A DNA stretch of 64,000 nucleotides from CANHBY01 sp046342195 (GTDB taxonomy: Bacteria; Pseudomonadota; Gammaproteobacteria; Burkholderiales; Burkholderiaceae_C), in NCBI GenBank assembly GCA_046342195.1, contig JBKDQE010000057.1:16217-80216 (forward strand). The letters are read 5' to 3'. Below, in pieces: positions 9,363 through 17,471 of this stretch (within the stretch, counting starts at the first letter, position 1; each line of letters begins with the position of its first letter). Made by a program: the position numbers and the translations under genes. The notes under the pieces are model-generated. The model made no database searches and had not been told where the DNA came from. It worked only from the letters and a program-made list of their open reading frames with translations.

Positions 9363-10356
9363 GATCCATCAGGCGGGTGGCTGTGGCTTGTAGTTCGCCG
9401 GCCTTCACAACATGGATCAAATTGGGCTTGAACTCTCCCCAGCTTTTGATGATCGAGTCAGGCAGAACCTTGGCATTGACCGGGTATTCCAGATTTTCGT
9501 CAGCATAGATTTTTTGTGCGGCGTCAGACGACAGAAACTCGATCAGTTTGAGCGCCTGAGGCTCATTTTTGCTGTATCGGGTTACTCCGGCCCCGGAAAT
9601 GTTGACATGAGTGCCTCCCGCATTTTGATTGGCCCAGAAAAGCTGCACCGGAAAGTTTTTGTCTTGATCCATCAAGCGACCCAGATAATAAGTATTGACA
9701 ATCCCCACTTGGCATTGCCCTGCTGCAATGGCTTTGAGCAGTGCGGTGTCATCTGAAAAAACATCTGTGGCCAGGTTATTGACCCAGCCTCGCACGATCT
9801 CCTCGGTTTTGGCTTCGCCATGCTGCTCAATCAGCATCGCCACAAGCGATTGGTTGTAAACTTTTTTGCTGGTGCGCAAACAAAGCTTGCCTTTCCACTG
9901 GGGCTGGGCAAGGTCTTCGTAAGTCGACAACTCACGGCGTTGCACGGTTTTGGGGTTGAAAACCAGGGTGCGCGCCCGCACAGACAAACCAAACCACTGA
10001 CCTTTCGGGTCACGCAAGTGAGCCGGCACACGGGCATCCAAGACAGCCGACGTGACTGGTTTCAGCAGACCTTCATTGGCAGCCTGCCACAAATTTCCCG
10101 CATCGACAGTCATCAGGACATCGGCGGGTGTGTTGCCCCCTTCGGCCTTCAAACGGGCCAGCAAAGCGCCCTCCTTATCGGTCAAAACACGAACAACAAT
10201 ACCGGTTTCAGCGGTAAAGCGGTCAAACAAGGGCTTGATCAGGGGTTCGTTACGGGCCGAATAGACCGTCACGGTGTTTTGTGCCAACGCATGCAAACAA
10301 CACAAGGTCAGGGCAAGCAGAGTGTAAAAACGTTTCATGGTGAACGAAGATGCCAT
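9346..10356 (-). CDS. fbpA: Periplasmic ferric iron-binding protein
   Basis: A 336-residue substrate-binding protein of the iron ABC transporter. A signal peptide ends near LHALA-QN (about residue 25). The mature protein starts with TVYSARNE, as in FbpA/FutA-type ferric binding proteins, and has the paired tyrosines Y223-Y224 in NTYYLGR that bind Fe(III) in this family. Starts at TTG 10359, ATG 10356 and ATG 10338 share the frame. I chose 10356, with a GAGGAA site about 11 nt upstream; 10338 would give a more compact signal peptide. A Fur box lies just ahead of the start, so iron repression is likely. Confidence 0.92.
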   Translation of the reverse strand: MASSFTMKRFYTLLALTLCCLHALAQNTVTVYSARNEPLIKPLFDRFTAETGIVVRVLTDKEGALLARLKAEGGNTPADVLMTVDAGNLWQAANEGLLKPVTSAVLDARVPAHLRDPKGQWFGLSVRARTLVFNPKTVQRRELSTYEDLAQPQWKGKLCLRTSKKVYNQSLVAMLIEQHGEAKTEEIVRGWVNNLATDVFSDDTALLKAIAAGQCQVGIVNTYYLGRLMDQDKNFPVQLFWANQNAGGTHVNISGAGVTRYSKNEPQALKLIEFLSSDAAQKIYADENLEYPVNAKVLPDSIIKSWGEFKPNLIHVVKAGELQATATRLMDRAGYR

Positions 10357-10375
10357 CAAATAAAGATTTCCTCAT

Positions 10376-10394
10376 GATAACGATAATCGTTCTC
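10376..10394. promoter_or_regulatory. Fur box upstream of fbpABC
   Basis: The sequence GATAACGATAATCGTTCTC matches the classic 19-bp Fur consensus GATAATGATAATCATTATC at 16 positions. It lies 20 bp ahead of the fbpA start, where bound Fe-Fur would block transcription. The match is seen directly; repression by iron-loaded Fur is inferred from the family. Confidence 0.85.
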
Positions 10395-10626
10395 ATTTGC
10401 AAGGGCTTGGCAAGCCCATGGGTTTTCATCTCATTCCTCACGCCCCACCCCATCATGCTGTGCGCAGTCACAGCATCCAAAAATAGCTGCGCTTGAGCGC
10501 AAACGTTGCGGGTTCCGCGACTCACGCGCGAAATGACGAGGCAGAGGCCTCCATCCGTGCAGAGGCACTTTGACAACTAGCCAGCTTTGGTTCGTGTCAG
10601 CCCTAAATCACTTAAAGTGGTATCCA
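10395..10626. other. Non-coding gap upstream of fbpA
   Basis: A 232-bp stretch between the Fur box and a small minus-strand ORF. It should hold the fbpABC promoter. I see no other convincing gene, hairpin or repeat; a 108-codon minus-strand frame here has no recognisable features. Confidence 0.4.
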
Positions 10627-10848
10627 TCAGTGGTCGAGGGTTGAACGGCTACGTAACTGGCTGCGCTTTTCGCGCGTGAGCCGAAATTCGTTTTCAAGAT
10701 AAGCACGACGACGTCGTGCAGCGGGCAATTCACTGACAGATGCCCAGACACGCTGCGCCCAGCGCAATAGTGCCCCTCGACACGCCATGTTGACGAGCAT
10801 GGCGGCACAAATTAAAAAAATACAGAAAAATATTGATTTTTCAATCAT
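10627..10848 (-). CDS. Small hypothetical membrane-anchored protein
   Basis: A 73-codon frame starting at ATG 10848. It has one strongly hydrophobic segment at about residues 5-23 (IFFCIFLICAAMLVN), followed by a basic, charged tail (AARRRRAYLENEFRLTREK), the layout of a single-pass inner-membrane protein. I do not recognise the family. No clear ribosome-binding site is visible and the gene stands alone, so it may be spurious. The hydrophobic-then-basic pattern is the only reason to report it. Confidence 0.4.
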   Translation of the reverse strand: MIEKSIFFCIFLICAAMLVNMACRGALLRWAQRVWASVSELPAARRRRAYLENEFRLTREKRSQLRSRSTLDH

Positions 10849-11008
10849 GGGAACATGCAAAACAAAAGAAGTCGAATCAAGCTGTCAGTCACTGCCAACA
10901 CAATCAAGTATCGGCGGATAAGCTCAAAATTCCCAGGAAAAATTGACGAAAAGACTGAATTCGAGAAGAATTTCTCAGCAACAAGCCTTGGCTTGCCCTT
11001 GCAGCGGG

Positions 11009-11758
11009 CTACGGGCCCTGAAAGCCATGTCGGCGAAAGGTAAGCACCAGAGTATCCCGATAGCCTGTGCCATTCAGAGGCTGGATAGGGGTGGTTTCGT
11101 GGATCACCCGCTCATCATCCATCATCAGAATCGTCCAGGGCTCAGAAAGGGTGAATCGAATGCCCAATGGGCCATCTGCCTCAAAAATTCGACTCTCACC
11201 GCCTTTAATACCTTCCCTGGCCACCAAAATCACCACGACGAAATCAACCCCGTCACGATGAGCCCCCTCCGGCGTAGGGCGGCCAATTCCATCGGTCGTG
11301 TCAATTCGGAACTGGTGCGCCTCAACAAACCAGGGTTGAACCCCTTTGATTTGCGAACACGCATGGGTCACCCGGCATAACAATCGATTCCAGAAAGGCT
11401 GGACTCGATCCAGTTCGAGAGGCTCAAACCAACGCTCAATGCCTCCATGCAGCGCGTTGTAATCGAGAGATTGCCAATGAGGACGGTGAGGGACTCGGCT
11501 GACGATGCTGTCATGGACGACATAACAGGAGTGCCTTCTGCGCCGGTAACGCCCACCATCGCGCAGATACAGATCAAGAGGCAGGTCTTCCCAGAAGACC
11601 TTGAGGGAAGCAAGCATGTCGGGCGCCACCTCGAGGCCATAACAAACATGAGGTGGTTCTATGGAGGCAAACCCATGCTCATTCAGTATGCTGGCCAGTT
11701 CATGAAATGGAACCTGCGGAAGAGCCACTCGGGGAACAATCTGAGATTCAAAAGCCAT
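11009..11758 (-). CDS. 2OG-Fe(II) oxygenase family protein (PF10014-like)
   Basis: A 249-residue protein resembling the 2OG-Fe dioxygenase family that includes free-amino-acid hydroxylases such as L-isoleucine 4-hydroxylase. The iron-binding triad is visible as H167-x-D169 in GAHRDGVDF and H220 in RVIHETTPI. R234 in YRDTLVLTF is placed to bind 2-oxoglutarate. Its substrate cannot be read from sequence. A GTG at 11761 directly precedes the ATG at 11758; both overlap the stop of the upstream S4-domain gene, so the two are co-translated. Confidence 0.75.
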   Translation of the reverse strand: MAFESQIVPRVALPQVPFHELASILNEHGFASIEPPHVCYGLEVAPDMLASLKVFWEDLPLDLYLRDGGRYRRRRHSCYVVHDSIVSRVPHRPHWQSLDYNALHGGIERWFEPLELDRVQPFWNRLLCRVTHACSQIKGVQPWFVEAHQFRIDTTDGIGRPTPEGAHRDGVDFVVVILVAREGIKGGESRIFEADGPLGIRFTLSEPWTILMMDDERVIHETTPIQPLNGTGYRDTLVLTFRRHGFQGP

Positions 11759-12000
11759 CACGAAGAAATAGGTTCGGGGGGTTGAATAAAAATACAGGCA
11801 CCATGAATTTGCACAGTTTGACCAGCGCGAATTTTGCAGGTTCGGCGCTGCTCGCTCAGTCCATCAACCCGGACTAAGCCTTCATCAATGAGATGGCGGG
11901 CACGGCCCCCACTTTCTGCCAAGCCAGTCGCTTTCAGCAAAGCGTCCAGCCCGATGAAATTACCACGCAATATAAAGTTCAAACGTTGAAAATCAGTCAT
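11758..12000 (-). CDS. S4-domain RNA-binding protein (YbcJ-like)
   Basis: An 80-residue protein made almost entirely of an S4 RNA-binding fold: IGLDALLKATGLAESGGRARHLI, then GLVRVDGL and RAGQTVQ. It resembles the short YbcJ-type proteins proposed to bind structured RNA in ribosome-related processes. The stop codon overlaps the start of the oxygenase gene. No catalytic domain is attached, unlike RluB/RsuA-type S4 proteins. The role is not established in this family. Confidence 0.8.
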   Translation of the reverse strand: MTDFQRLNFILRGNFIGLDALLKATGLAESGGRARHLIDEGLVRVDGLSEQRRTCKIRAGQTVQIHGACIFIQPPEPISS

Positions 12001-12478
12001 GACAAGCCCAAAGAGTCAAACCCGCTGGTTGCTTTGGCTGCTCCGGGCGAAGAAGCTATTGTCAACCCGAAAACCCTCTGCAAAACCCCTTGCGGTGACC
12101 CCATCCATAAAAATGGAAGTTTAAAAACAAACGCTCATTGTGCCGCAGAGACACCCCAATCGCACCCAAAGACTGGCCCGGATGGACCAATGAATCCAGC
12201 GAAAGCTGAATAACGCCGAATTTGTGCTCAGCATGACGATCAGGATACTCATGGGTGTCAAGGTGCGATGACCACAGAATAGGGCAAAAAGCGAAAGCCA
12301 TTGCCCTGATTTTGTGCCTGCTCAGACACATTTTTGAGGCCTACGAAATAGGGCCGAAAGGGGCACTTGCCCTTGAAAACTGAATGGCTATCCCCGATAA
12401 TTTTCGTAGGGAACTAAAATTGGGTGAAAAACTCAAAACTAGGGTTTTGCGAGCTTTTTATCTTTGACAGGAGATTTC
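12001..12478. other. 478-bp intergenic region with a MITE-core match
   Basis: No gene is supported here; the longest frame (12062-12331, minus) has no recognisable features. The region holds a partial copy of the CCTCTGCAAAACC repeat (12075-12107) and must contain the promoter of the Bax-inhibitor-1 family gene that starts at 12479. Confidence 0.5.
12075..12107 (+). repeat. Degenerate end of the MITE-like repeat found at 60041-60209
   Basis: The core CCTCTGCAAAACCCCT is followed by TGCGGTGACCCCATCC. Read on the opposite strand, the right end of the element at 60041-60209 gives the same core followed by a very similar 16 bases. The outermost terminal bases are not conserved here and no matching second end was found, so this looks like a decayed or partial copy. 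Confidence 0.5.
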
Positions 12479-13174
12479 ATGAACCATCATATTGAATCAC
12501 TCTCTCCCGCTTATTCAGGGTATGGCATCTCGGCTGAGCAACGTCACCGTGTGCTGCGCAACACCTACGGCTTGCTTGCCCTTTCCATGATTCCGACCGT
12601 TCTCGGGGCTTGGTTCGGTGTGGCCAGCGGAATTCTTTCAAGCATTCACCCCGTCATCAGCAGCGTGATTTTTTTGGCTGGTGCGTTTGGGTTTATGTTT
12701 GCAATCGAAAAAACGAAACATTCGGTGGCAGGGGTTTATTGGCTGCTCGGCTTCACCTTTTTCATGGGGCTCATGCTGTCCCGGCTGCTTGCCATGACCC
12801 TATTGAAACAAAACGGTGCCACCTTGATCATGCTTTCCTTCTCAGGAACGGCCCTGATTTTTCTTGGCATGGCCGCCTTGAGCAGCTTTATCAAGCGAGA
12901 TCTTTCCGGGATGGGCAAGTTTTTGTTTGTCGGGGCGGTGATGTTAATGGTGGCCTCGATTGCCAATATTTTTCTTCAATCAACCGCATTGTTCGCTGCC
13001 TTGAGCGCCTTGGCCATCGGAATTTTCTCAGCCTTTATTTTGTATGACCTGAAAAACATTCGTGATGGGGCTGAAACCAATTACATTTCGGCCACTTTGG
13101 GGGTGTACCTCAGTGTTTATAACATTTTCCAGTCTTTGCTGTCCCTTTTGACGGGCTTTGGTGGCCAAGATTGA
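12479..13174 (+). CDS. Bax inhibitor-1 / YccA family inner-membrane protein
   Basis: A 231-residue protein with seven predicted membrane segments, from about residue 30 to 225, ending in a short polar tail. It belongs to the BI-1/YccA/YbhL (TMBIM) family: the N-terminal RHRVLRNTYGLLALSM segment and the late LYDLKNIRDG motif are typical. In E. coli YccA interacts with FtsH; other members are proposed ion or calcium leak channels. The frame opens at a TTG at 12464, but the ATG at 12479 has CAGGAG 6 bp upstream and is preferred. It is followed by a strong hairpin terminator. Confidence 0.88.
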   Translation: MNHHIESLSPAYSGYGISAEQRHRVLRNTYGLLALSMIPTVLGAWFGVASGILSSIHPVISSVIFLAGAFGFMFAIEKTKHSVAGVYWLLGFTFFMGLMLSRLLAMTLLKQNGATLIMLSFSGTALIFLGMAALSSFIKRDLSGMGKFLFVGAVMLMVASIANIFLQSTALFAALSALAIGIFSAFILYDLKNIRDGAETNYISATLGVYLSVYNIFQSLLSLLTGFGGQD

Positions 13175-13213
13175 ACCGGCTTGGTCACTGAAGGAAAAAT
13201 GGTGAATTTTGAG

Positions 13214-13230
13214 CGGGGGCTTTGCCCCCG
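13214..13230. terminator. Hairpin terminator between BI-1 gene and rlmD
   Basis: A 7-bp GC-only stem (CGGGGGC / GCCCCCG) with a TTT loop is followed by TTT. It lies between convergent genes and could serve both strands. Confidence 0.7.
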
Positions 13231-13254
13231 TTTGAATGCTCCAAGCGCAAAATT

Positions 13255-14598
13255 TCAAGCTTGCTCAAACACCGCCATGCTCTCAACATGGGCAGTATGC
13301 GGAAACATATTGATGGCGCCCGCAAAAGTGCAGCGGTAACCTGCCTGATGCACCAAGAGGCCGCCATCTCGGGCCAGCGTTGCAGGGTTGCAACTGATAT
13401 AAACAATTTTCTTCGGAAGCACGCCAAAAAGATCCCCTTCGCGCTTGAGGTCTGAGGCGGCCTTGACCAGGGCAAAAGCGCCCTCTCTGGGCGGGTCAAG
13501 CAACCATTTTTGTGCAGAACCGAGTTTGAGCAGGTCTTGTGGGGTCACTTCAAATAAATTTTGAACATCGAAAACCGCGTGCAAGCCATGACTCAATGCG
13601 CCTTCACGTGCCCGCTGAATCAGCGCATCACTGCCATCAATCCCGAGGACTGAGCGTGCCTGGGTGGCCAGAGGCAAAGTGAAGTTGCCCAAACCACAAA
13701 ACCAGTCAATTACCCGTTCATCGGCTTGTACATTGAGCCAGCGCAAAGCCCGACTGACCATCACCTGATTCACCTGATGGTTGACTTGGGTAAAGTCGGT
13801 GGGCTTGAATGGAATGGCAATGCCGAATTCCGGCAATTCATAGGTCAAGGCCTTGGCGTCTTGGGGGTCTAGCAAATGAACTGTGTCGGGCCCCTTGGGT
13901 TGCAACCACCATTGAACGGCATGCCTTTGAGCAAAATCACGAAGGCGCTGGGCATCAAGGGTGCCCAGGGGCTCAAGGTGGCGCAAGACCAGTGCCGTGA
14001 CTTGGGCACCCACGGCCACCTCAATTTGCGGCAGGCGATCACGCTGATCCATGCTGGCGATTAAAGCCCTGAGCGGAAGCAATAAATCACTGACATGGGA
14101 GGGCAGGATCGGGCATTCTGAGATATCAGCCACATAACTCGATTTTCGCTCGTGAAAGCCAACCAGTACCTGGGCTTTTTTGGCCACATAACGCACAGAA
14201 AGGCGGGCTCTGAATCGGTAGCCCCAGGCAGGGCCCTCGATGGCACGAAAGAGGGATTCTGGCCTGACTTTGGCCAAGTGCCAAAGAGCATCTTCAAGAG
14301 CCCTTTGCTTCACAGCCACTTGCGCAGAGGCATCGAGGTGTTGAATTTTGCAGCCACCACAAACACCAAAGTGAGGGCACTGGGGTTGAACCCTTTGAAC
14401 GCTGGGACGACGCAAAGACAAAATTGAAGCCTGCTCCCAGTTGTTTTTACGCTTGAACACTTGAACTTGAACTTCTTCGCCAGTTAAAGCGCCGTCAATG
14501 AAAACCACTTTGCCTTCTGCGTTATGCGCAACCCCCTGGCCCTCGAGATCAATCGATTCAACCCGCAGCCATTCAGGTTCAGTGAGCGTTTGATTCAT
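13255..14598 (-). CDS. rlmD: 23S rRNA (uracil-1939-C5) methyltransferase
   Basis: A 447-residue RlmD/RumA-type methyltransferase using S-adenosylmethionine. A TRAM domain (about 8-65) is followed by iron-sulfur cysteines C74, C80, C83 and C162, the set that holds the [4Fe-4S] cluster in RumA. The methyltransferase domain has DWFCGLGNFTLPLA (298-311), and the catalytic cysteine C403 is in SCNPATLARD. I chose the ATG at 14598, with GAGG 8 bp upstream, over the more distal start at 14628. It lies downstream of nlpD and surE on the same strand. Confidence 0.92.
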   Translation of the reverse strand: MNQTLTEPEWLRVESIDLEGQGVAHNAEGKVVFIDGALTGEEVQVQVFKRKNNWEQASILSLRRPSVQRVQPQCPHFGVCGGCKIQHLDASAQVAVKQRALEDALWHLAKVRPESLFRAIEGPAWGYRFRARLSVRYVAKKAQVLVGFHERKSSYVADISECPILPSHVSDLLLPLRALIASMDQRDRLPQIEVAVGAQVTALVLRHLEPLGTLDAQRLRDFAQRHAVQWWLQPKGPDTVHLLDPQDAKALTYELPEFGIAIPFKPTDFTQVNHQVNQVMVSRALRWLNVQADERVIDWFCGLGNFTLPLATQARSVLGIDGSDALIQRAREGALSHGLHAVFDVQNLFEVTPQDLLKLGSAQKWLLDPPREGAFALVKAASDLKREGDLFGVLPKKIVYISCNPATLARDGGLLVHQAGYRCTFAGAINMFPHTAHVESMAVFEQA

Positions 14599-14657
14599 GA
14601 AAATGCCTCGGGAAACATGCAAAACCAAAAGGTGTCAGTGGCCCCAATAAGCAGGCC

Positions 14658-15650
14658 CTAGCGGGGAGGCAAAAGCTTCAGGGGGTCGACCGGCTTACCT
14701 TGCTTGCGAATCTCAAAATGCAATTGAATGCGCTCTGCATCTGAGGCGCCCATTTCGGCAATTTTTTGACCTCGTCGAACCACTTGATCTTCCTTGACCA
14801 GCAAGCTGCTGTTGTGGGCATAGGCAGTCAGGTAGGTGTTACTGTGCTTCAAGATGATCAAATTTCCGTATCCGCGCAGACCTGAACCGGCATAAACCAC
14901 CCGGCCATCCCCTGCGGCCCAGACAGGATCACCCTGCTTGCCACCGATGGCAACGCCCCTGGTTTTGCCCTCTTCAAATGGAACCATCAAAGAACCTGCC
15001 GCCGGCCAAACCCAGGTTAAACCATCGTCGTCCTTGTTGGCCGACGAAGTGGCTACAGACGCAGAAGCCGGTGAGACAGACTGAGCGGCCACCGGAGCGG
15101 GGTCGGTGAGGGAGCTCGAAGGGGTAGGGATGGCGGCCACGGGCTGTGCAGTTGAGGAACTGGTTGTTTGCGGAGGTGCACCGGCGCTGGCATGAGGAAG
15201 AGGCTCTGAGATTGCGGAGCCTGCCGAAGCAATAGCAGGCTGGGGCACATCGGCTTTGGCGACGCGACTGGGGCTGGAAGCAGGTTCACCCTGAGGGGGA
15301 GCCACCCTGAGGGCTTGCCCTACTTCGATCAAATTGGGTTGGGTGACGCCGTTCCAACGGGCTATATCGCGCCAGTTCTGCCCATGCTCAAGAGCGATTC
15401 GCAGCAAGGTATCGCCAGGCTTGACGGTATAGAAACCAGGGCGGTTGATAGGCTTGTCTGTACTGGCAACCCCTTCTGAACTTGAAGATTCAGCAACAAT
15501 AACAGAACGCATGGCTCCTACCTTACGTTCTTCCACGGGGGCACGCAGCTTGGGGTTGGAACAGCCTGCCAAGAATATGGAAAGCGCCACAACCATCGAG
15601 GACAGGAGGCGAAAATTCAAAACCAAACTAAATTCATCAAACCACTGCAT
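14658..15650 (-). CDS. nlpD: Lipoprotein with LysM and M23 domains, murein hydrolase activator
   Basis: A 330-residue outer-membrane lipoprotein of the NlpD type. The lipobox LAGC gives lipidation at C30. A LysM domain (about 73-117, YTVKPGDTLLRIALEHG) binds peptidoglycan. A Ser/Pro/Ala-rich linker follows, then an M23/LytM domain at about 222-325. The M23 domain lacks normal zinc ligands: GVAIGGKQGDPV replaces HxxxD, and LHFEIR replaces HxH. That fits a non-catalytic activator of AmiC-type amidases at the septum. A TTG start at 15668 is possible; the ATG at 15650 gives a plausible signal peptide. It sits between surE and rlmD, where rpoS often lies in related genomes. Confidence 0.88.
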   Translation of the reverse strand: MQWFDEFSLVLNFRLLSSMVVALSIFLAGCSNPKLRAPVEERKVGAMRSVIVAESSSSEGVASTDKPINRPGFYTVKPGDTLLRIALEHGQNWRDIARWNGVTQPNLIEVGQALRVAPPQGEPASSPSRVAKADVPQPAIASAGSAISEPLPHASAGAPPQTTSSSTAQPVAAIPTPSSSLTDPAPVAAQSVSPASASVATSSANKDDDGLTWVWPAAGSLMVPFEEGKTRGVAIGGKQGDPVWAAGDGRVVYAGSGLRGYGNLIILKHSNTYLTAYAHNSSLLVKEDQVVRRGQKIAEMGASDAERIQLHFEIRKQGKPVDPLKLLPPR

Positions 15651-15857
15651 GTTCAACCAACTTGTCAAGGGATTCCCGATTTTAAAGGAACAAACATCAC
15701 GGTTTCTTGATCATTGTGAACCAGACCTTGTGTTTTCTGACAGGTGCAAAGATGGCTCTGGCAGCCGATTTTGGCCCATTCTGAGGGATATTTACCCAAG
15801 GAAACTCTGGCTCTGCCTGACCCGGGAAAAAAGGCAATAAAAAGGCTTCGAACAATT

Positions 15858-16631
15858 TCACTTCAGCCCCTTCGCGAAAGCGTCACGCCACCACGGCTCC
15901 CAGCCTGCCAAGGCGGCATGATCGGTCAAGTCAATTTGCAGGGGCGTGATCGACACGGCGCCCTGAGCGACGGCATGAAAGTCTGTGCCCTCACCACATT
16001 CGCGTGCATCACCCGCAGGCCCAATCCAGTAAATGGTGTCTCCGCGCGGACTGATTTGACGAATCACGGGCTCACTGGCGTGACGGCGCCCCAACCTTGT
16101 GATGCGATGCGGTAAGGATGCTGCATCAGGACGACTGGGAATATTCACATTGAGAAGCCAGCTTGACCCAGGGGGCGGGTTTTCCAGTACGGACCTGATG
16201 ATTTGACGAGCCACCTCTGCCGCCGCATCCAGATGAGCCCAACCTTTGTCAACCTGCGAGAAGGCGATGGATCGCACACCAAAAAGATAGCCCTCCATAG
16301 CAGCAGCTACAGTGCCTGAATAAATGGTGTCGTCTCCCATATTGGCCCCCTGATTGATGCCAGAAACCACCAAGTCAGGTTTGTGATCAAGAAGCCCGGT
16401 CAGGGCCACATGGACACAATCGGAGGGGGTGCCATTGATGTAGCGAAAGCCACTGGCGGCTGTCAATACCGTCAGGGGGCGAGACAGCGTCAGGGCATTG
16501 GAGGTGCCACTGGCATTTTGCTCGGGCGCTACCACTTCAAGCTCACCAAGGCCCTGGCACGCTTTCACCAGGGCAGCGAGGCCAGGGGCCAAATAGCCAT
16601 CATCGTTGGCAATCAGAATTTTGAATGTCAT
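15858..16631 (-). CDS. surE: 5'/3'-nucleotidase SurE
   Basis: A 257-residue metal-dependent nucleotidase/exopolyphosphatase. The metal-binding residues are D10-D11 in IANDDGY, S41 in NASGTSNALT and N93 in SGINQGAN. The frame extends to 16706, but the ATG at 16631 begins at the conserved family start (MTFKILIANDDG) and gives the normal length. It is followed on the same strand by nlpD after about 207 bp; a pcm gene, which often lies between them, is absent. Confidence 0.93.
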   Translation of the reverse strand: MTFKILIANDDGYLAPGLAALVKACQGLGELEVVAPEQNASGTSNALTLSRPLTVLTAASGFRYINGTPSDCVHVALTGLLDHKPDLVVSGINQGANMGDDTIYSGTVAAAMEGYLFGVRSIAFSQVDKGWAHLDAAAEVARQIIRSVLENPPPGSSWLLNVNIPSRPDAASLPHRITRLGRRHASEPVIRQISPRGDTIYWIGPAGDARECGEGTDFHAVAQGAVSITPLQIDLTDHAALAGWEPWWRDAFAKGLK

Positions 16632-16755
16632 AAGTGCGATTGTAGAAGCTGGACCGTAACTAAGGGGGGCAACGCACACTCCAGATCGCACCAGCCCTGA
16701 TAGCATCCTGAAAGTTGTAAAGAAAAAAGAAAATTACTTTCACAGCGAGTGACAC

Positions 16756-17442
16756 ATGGCGGTCAAAGTTTTAATCATAGAAAGCAACGCGGTTGCCCGA
16801 AATTTCTTGGGCCGGGTTGTTCGCGAAAGTTTCAGCGACGACATGGAGATTTTTGAGGCGACCACGCAGGAGGCAGCTTGCTCTTTCCTGAATGCGGCCT
16901 TTAAGGATAAAGAAGACGATCGTTTTCAGTTGATTTTGTTGGATATGGAGTTGCCTGGGGGCAACAGCCTGGAGATTTTGGCATTATTAAAGAATGACCC
17001 GGCCATCAAGGTTGTAACGACACTTTACTCTGATGACGACACTCTTTTCCCTGCGCTTCAGAACGGCGCCGACGGTTACCTGCTCAAGGAAGATCGGTTC
17101 GAAGTGTTGATTGAGGAGCTTCAAAAAATTGCTCGGGGCACCCCTCCTTTGAGCCCGGCCATTGCCCGGCGATTGCTTTCACTTTTCCGGACAAGCCGTG
17201 AACCGGGCTTTTTCAACAGCAGCCCCAGCCCGTTTCAAAGTTTCCCGGAGCCGGATGAAGCCCATAAAGAGCGACTATCGGCGGCCGAGTATAAGGTTCT
17301 GAGCCACCTCAGCAAGGGTTTTACCATCAAAGAGATTGCCAGACTGATGGGAATCAGATTGTTTTCGGTCAATGATCATATCAAGGGCATTTACACCAAG
17401 CTGAAACAAGTTCGAGGCCGGGCCACCTCACCTCGCACGTAA
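16756..17442 (+). CDS. NarL/LuxR-family response regulator (orphan)
   Basis: A 228-residue regulator with an N-terminal receiver and a C-terminal LuxR-type helix-turn-helix. The phosphoacceptor D63 is in LILLDMELPGGN, and the conserved lysine K111 is in GYLLKE. The usual acidic pair after beta-1 is reduced to E9-S10, so metal binding and phosphorylation may be altered. The HTH region FTIKEIARLMGIRLFSVNDHI is at about 191-211. No kinase is adjacent. It shares a linker (PPLSP-IARR) with the response regulator at 26824-27495, so the two are paralogues and may answer to the same kinase. Confidence 0.85.
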   Translation: MAVKVLIIESNAVARNFLGRVVRESFSDDMEIFEATTQEAACSFLNAAFKDKEDDRFQLILLDMELPGGNSLEILALLKNDPAIKVVTTLYSDDDTLFPALQNGADGYLLKEDRFEVLIEELQKIARGTPPLSPAIARRLLSLFRTSREPGFFNSSPSPFQSFPEPDEAHKERLSAAEYKVLSHLSKGFTIKEIARLMGIRLFSVNDHIKGIYTKLKQVRGRATSPRT

Positions 17443-17471
17443 AGAGCCCACCCCGACAAAGAGACTTGTAT

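Noticed and set aside
10250..10576. 108-codon minus-strand frame over the fbpA start and Fur box
   Set aside because: It overlaps the Fur box and fbpA 5' end in another frame and has no features of a protein.
12062..12331. 89-codon minus-strand frame in the gap before the BI-1 family gene
   Set aside because: No motif, no ribosome-binding site, and it runs across the degenerate MITE repeat.
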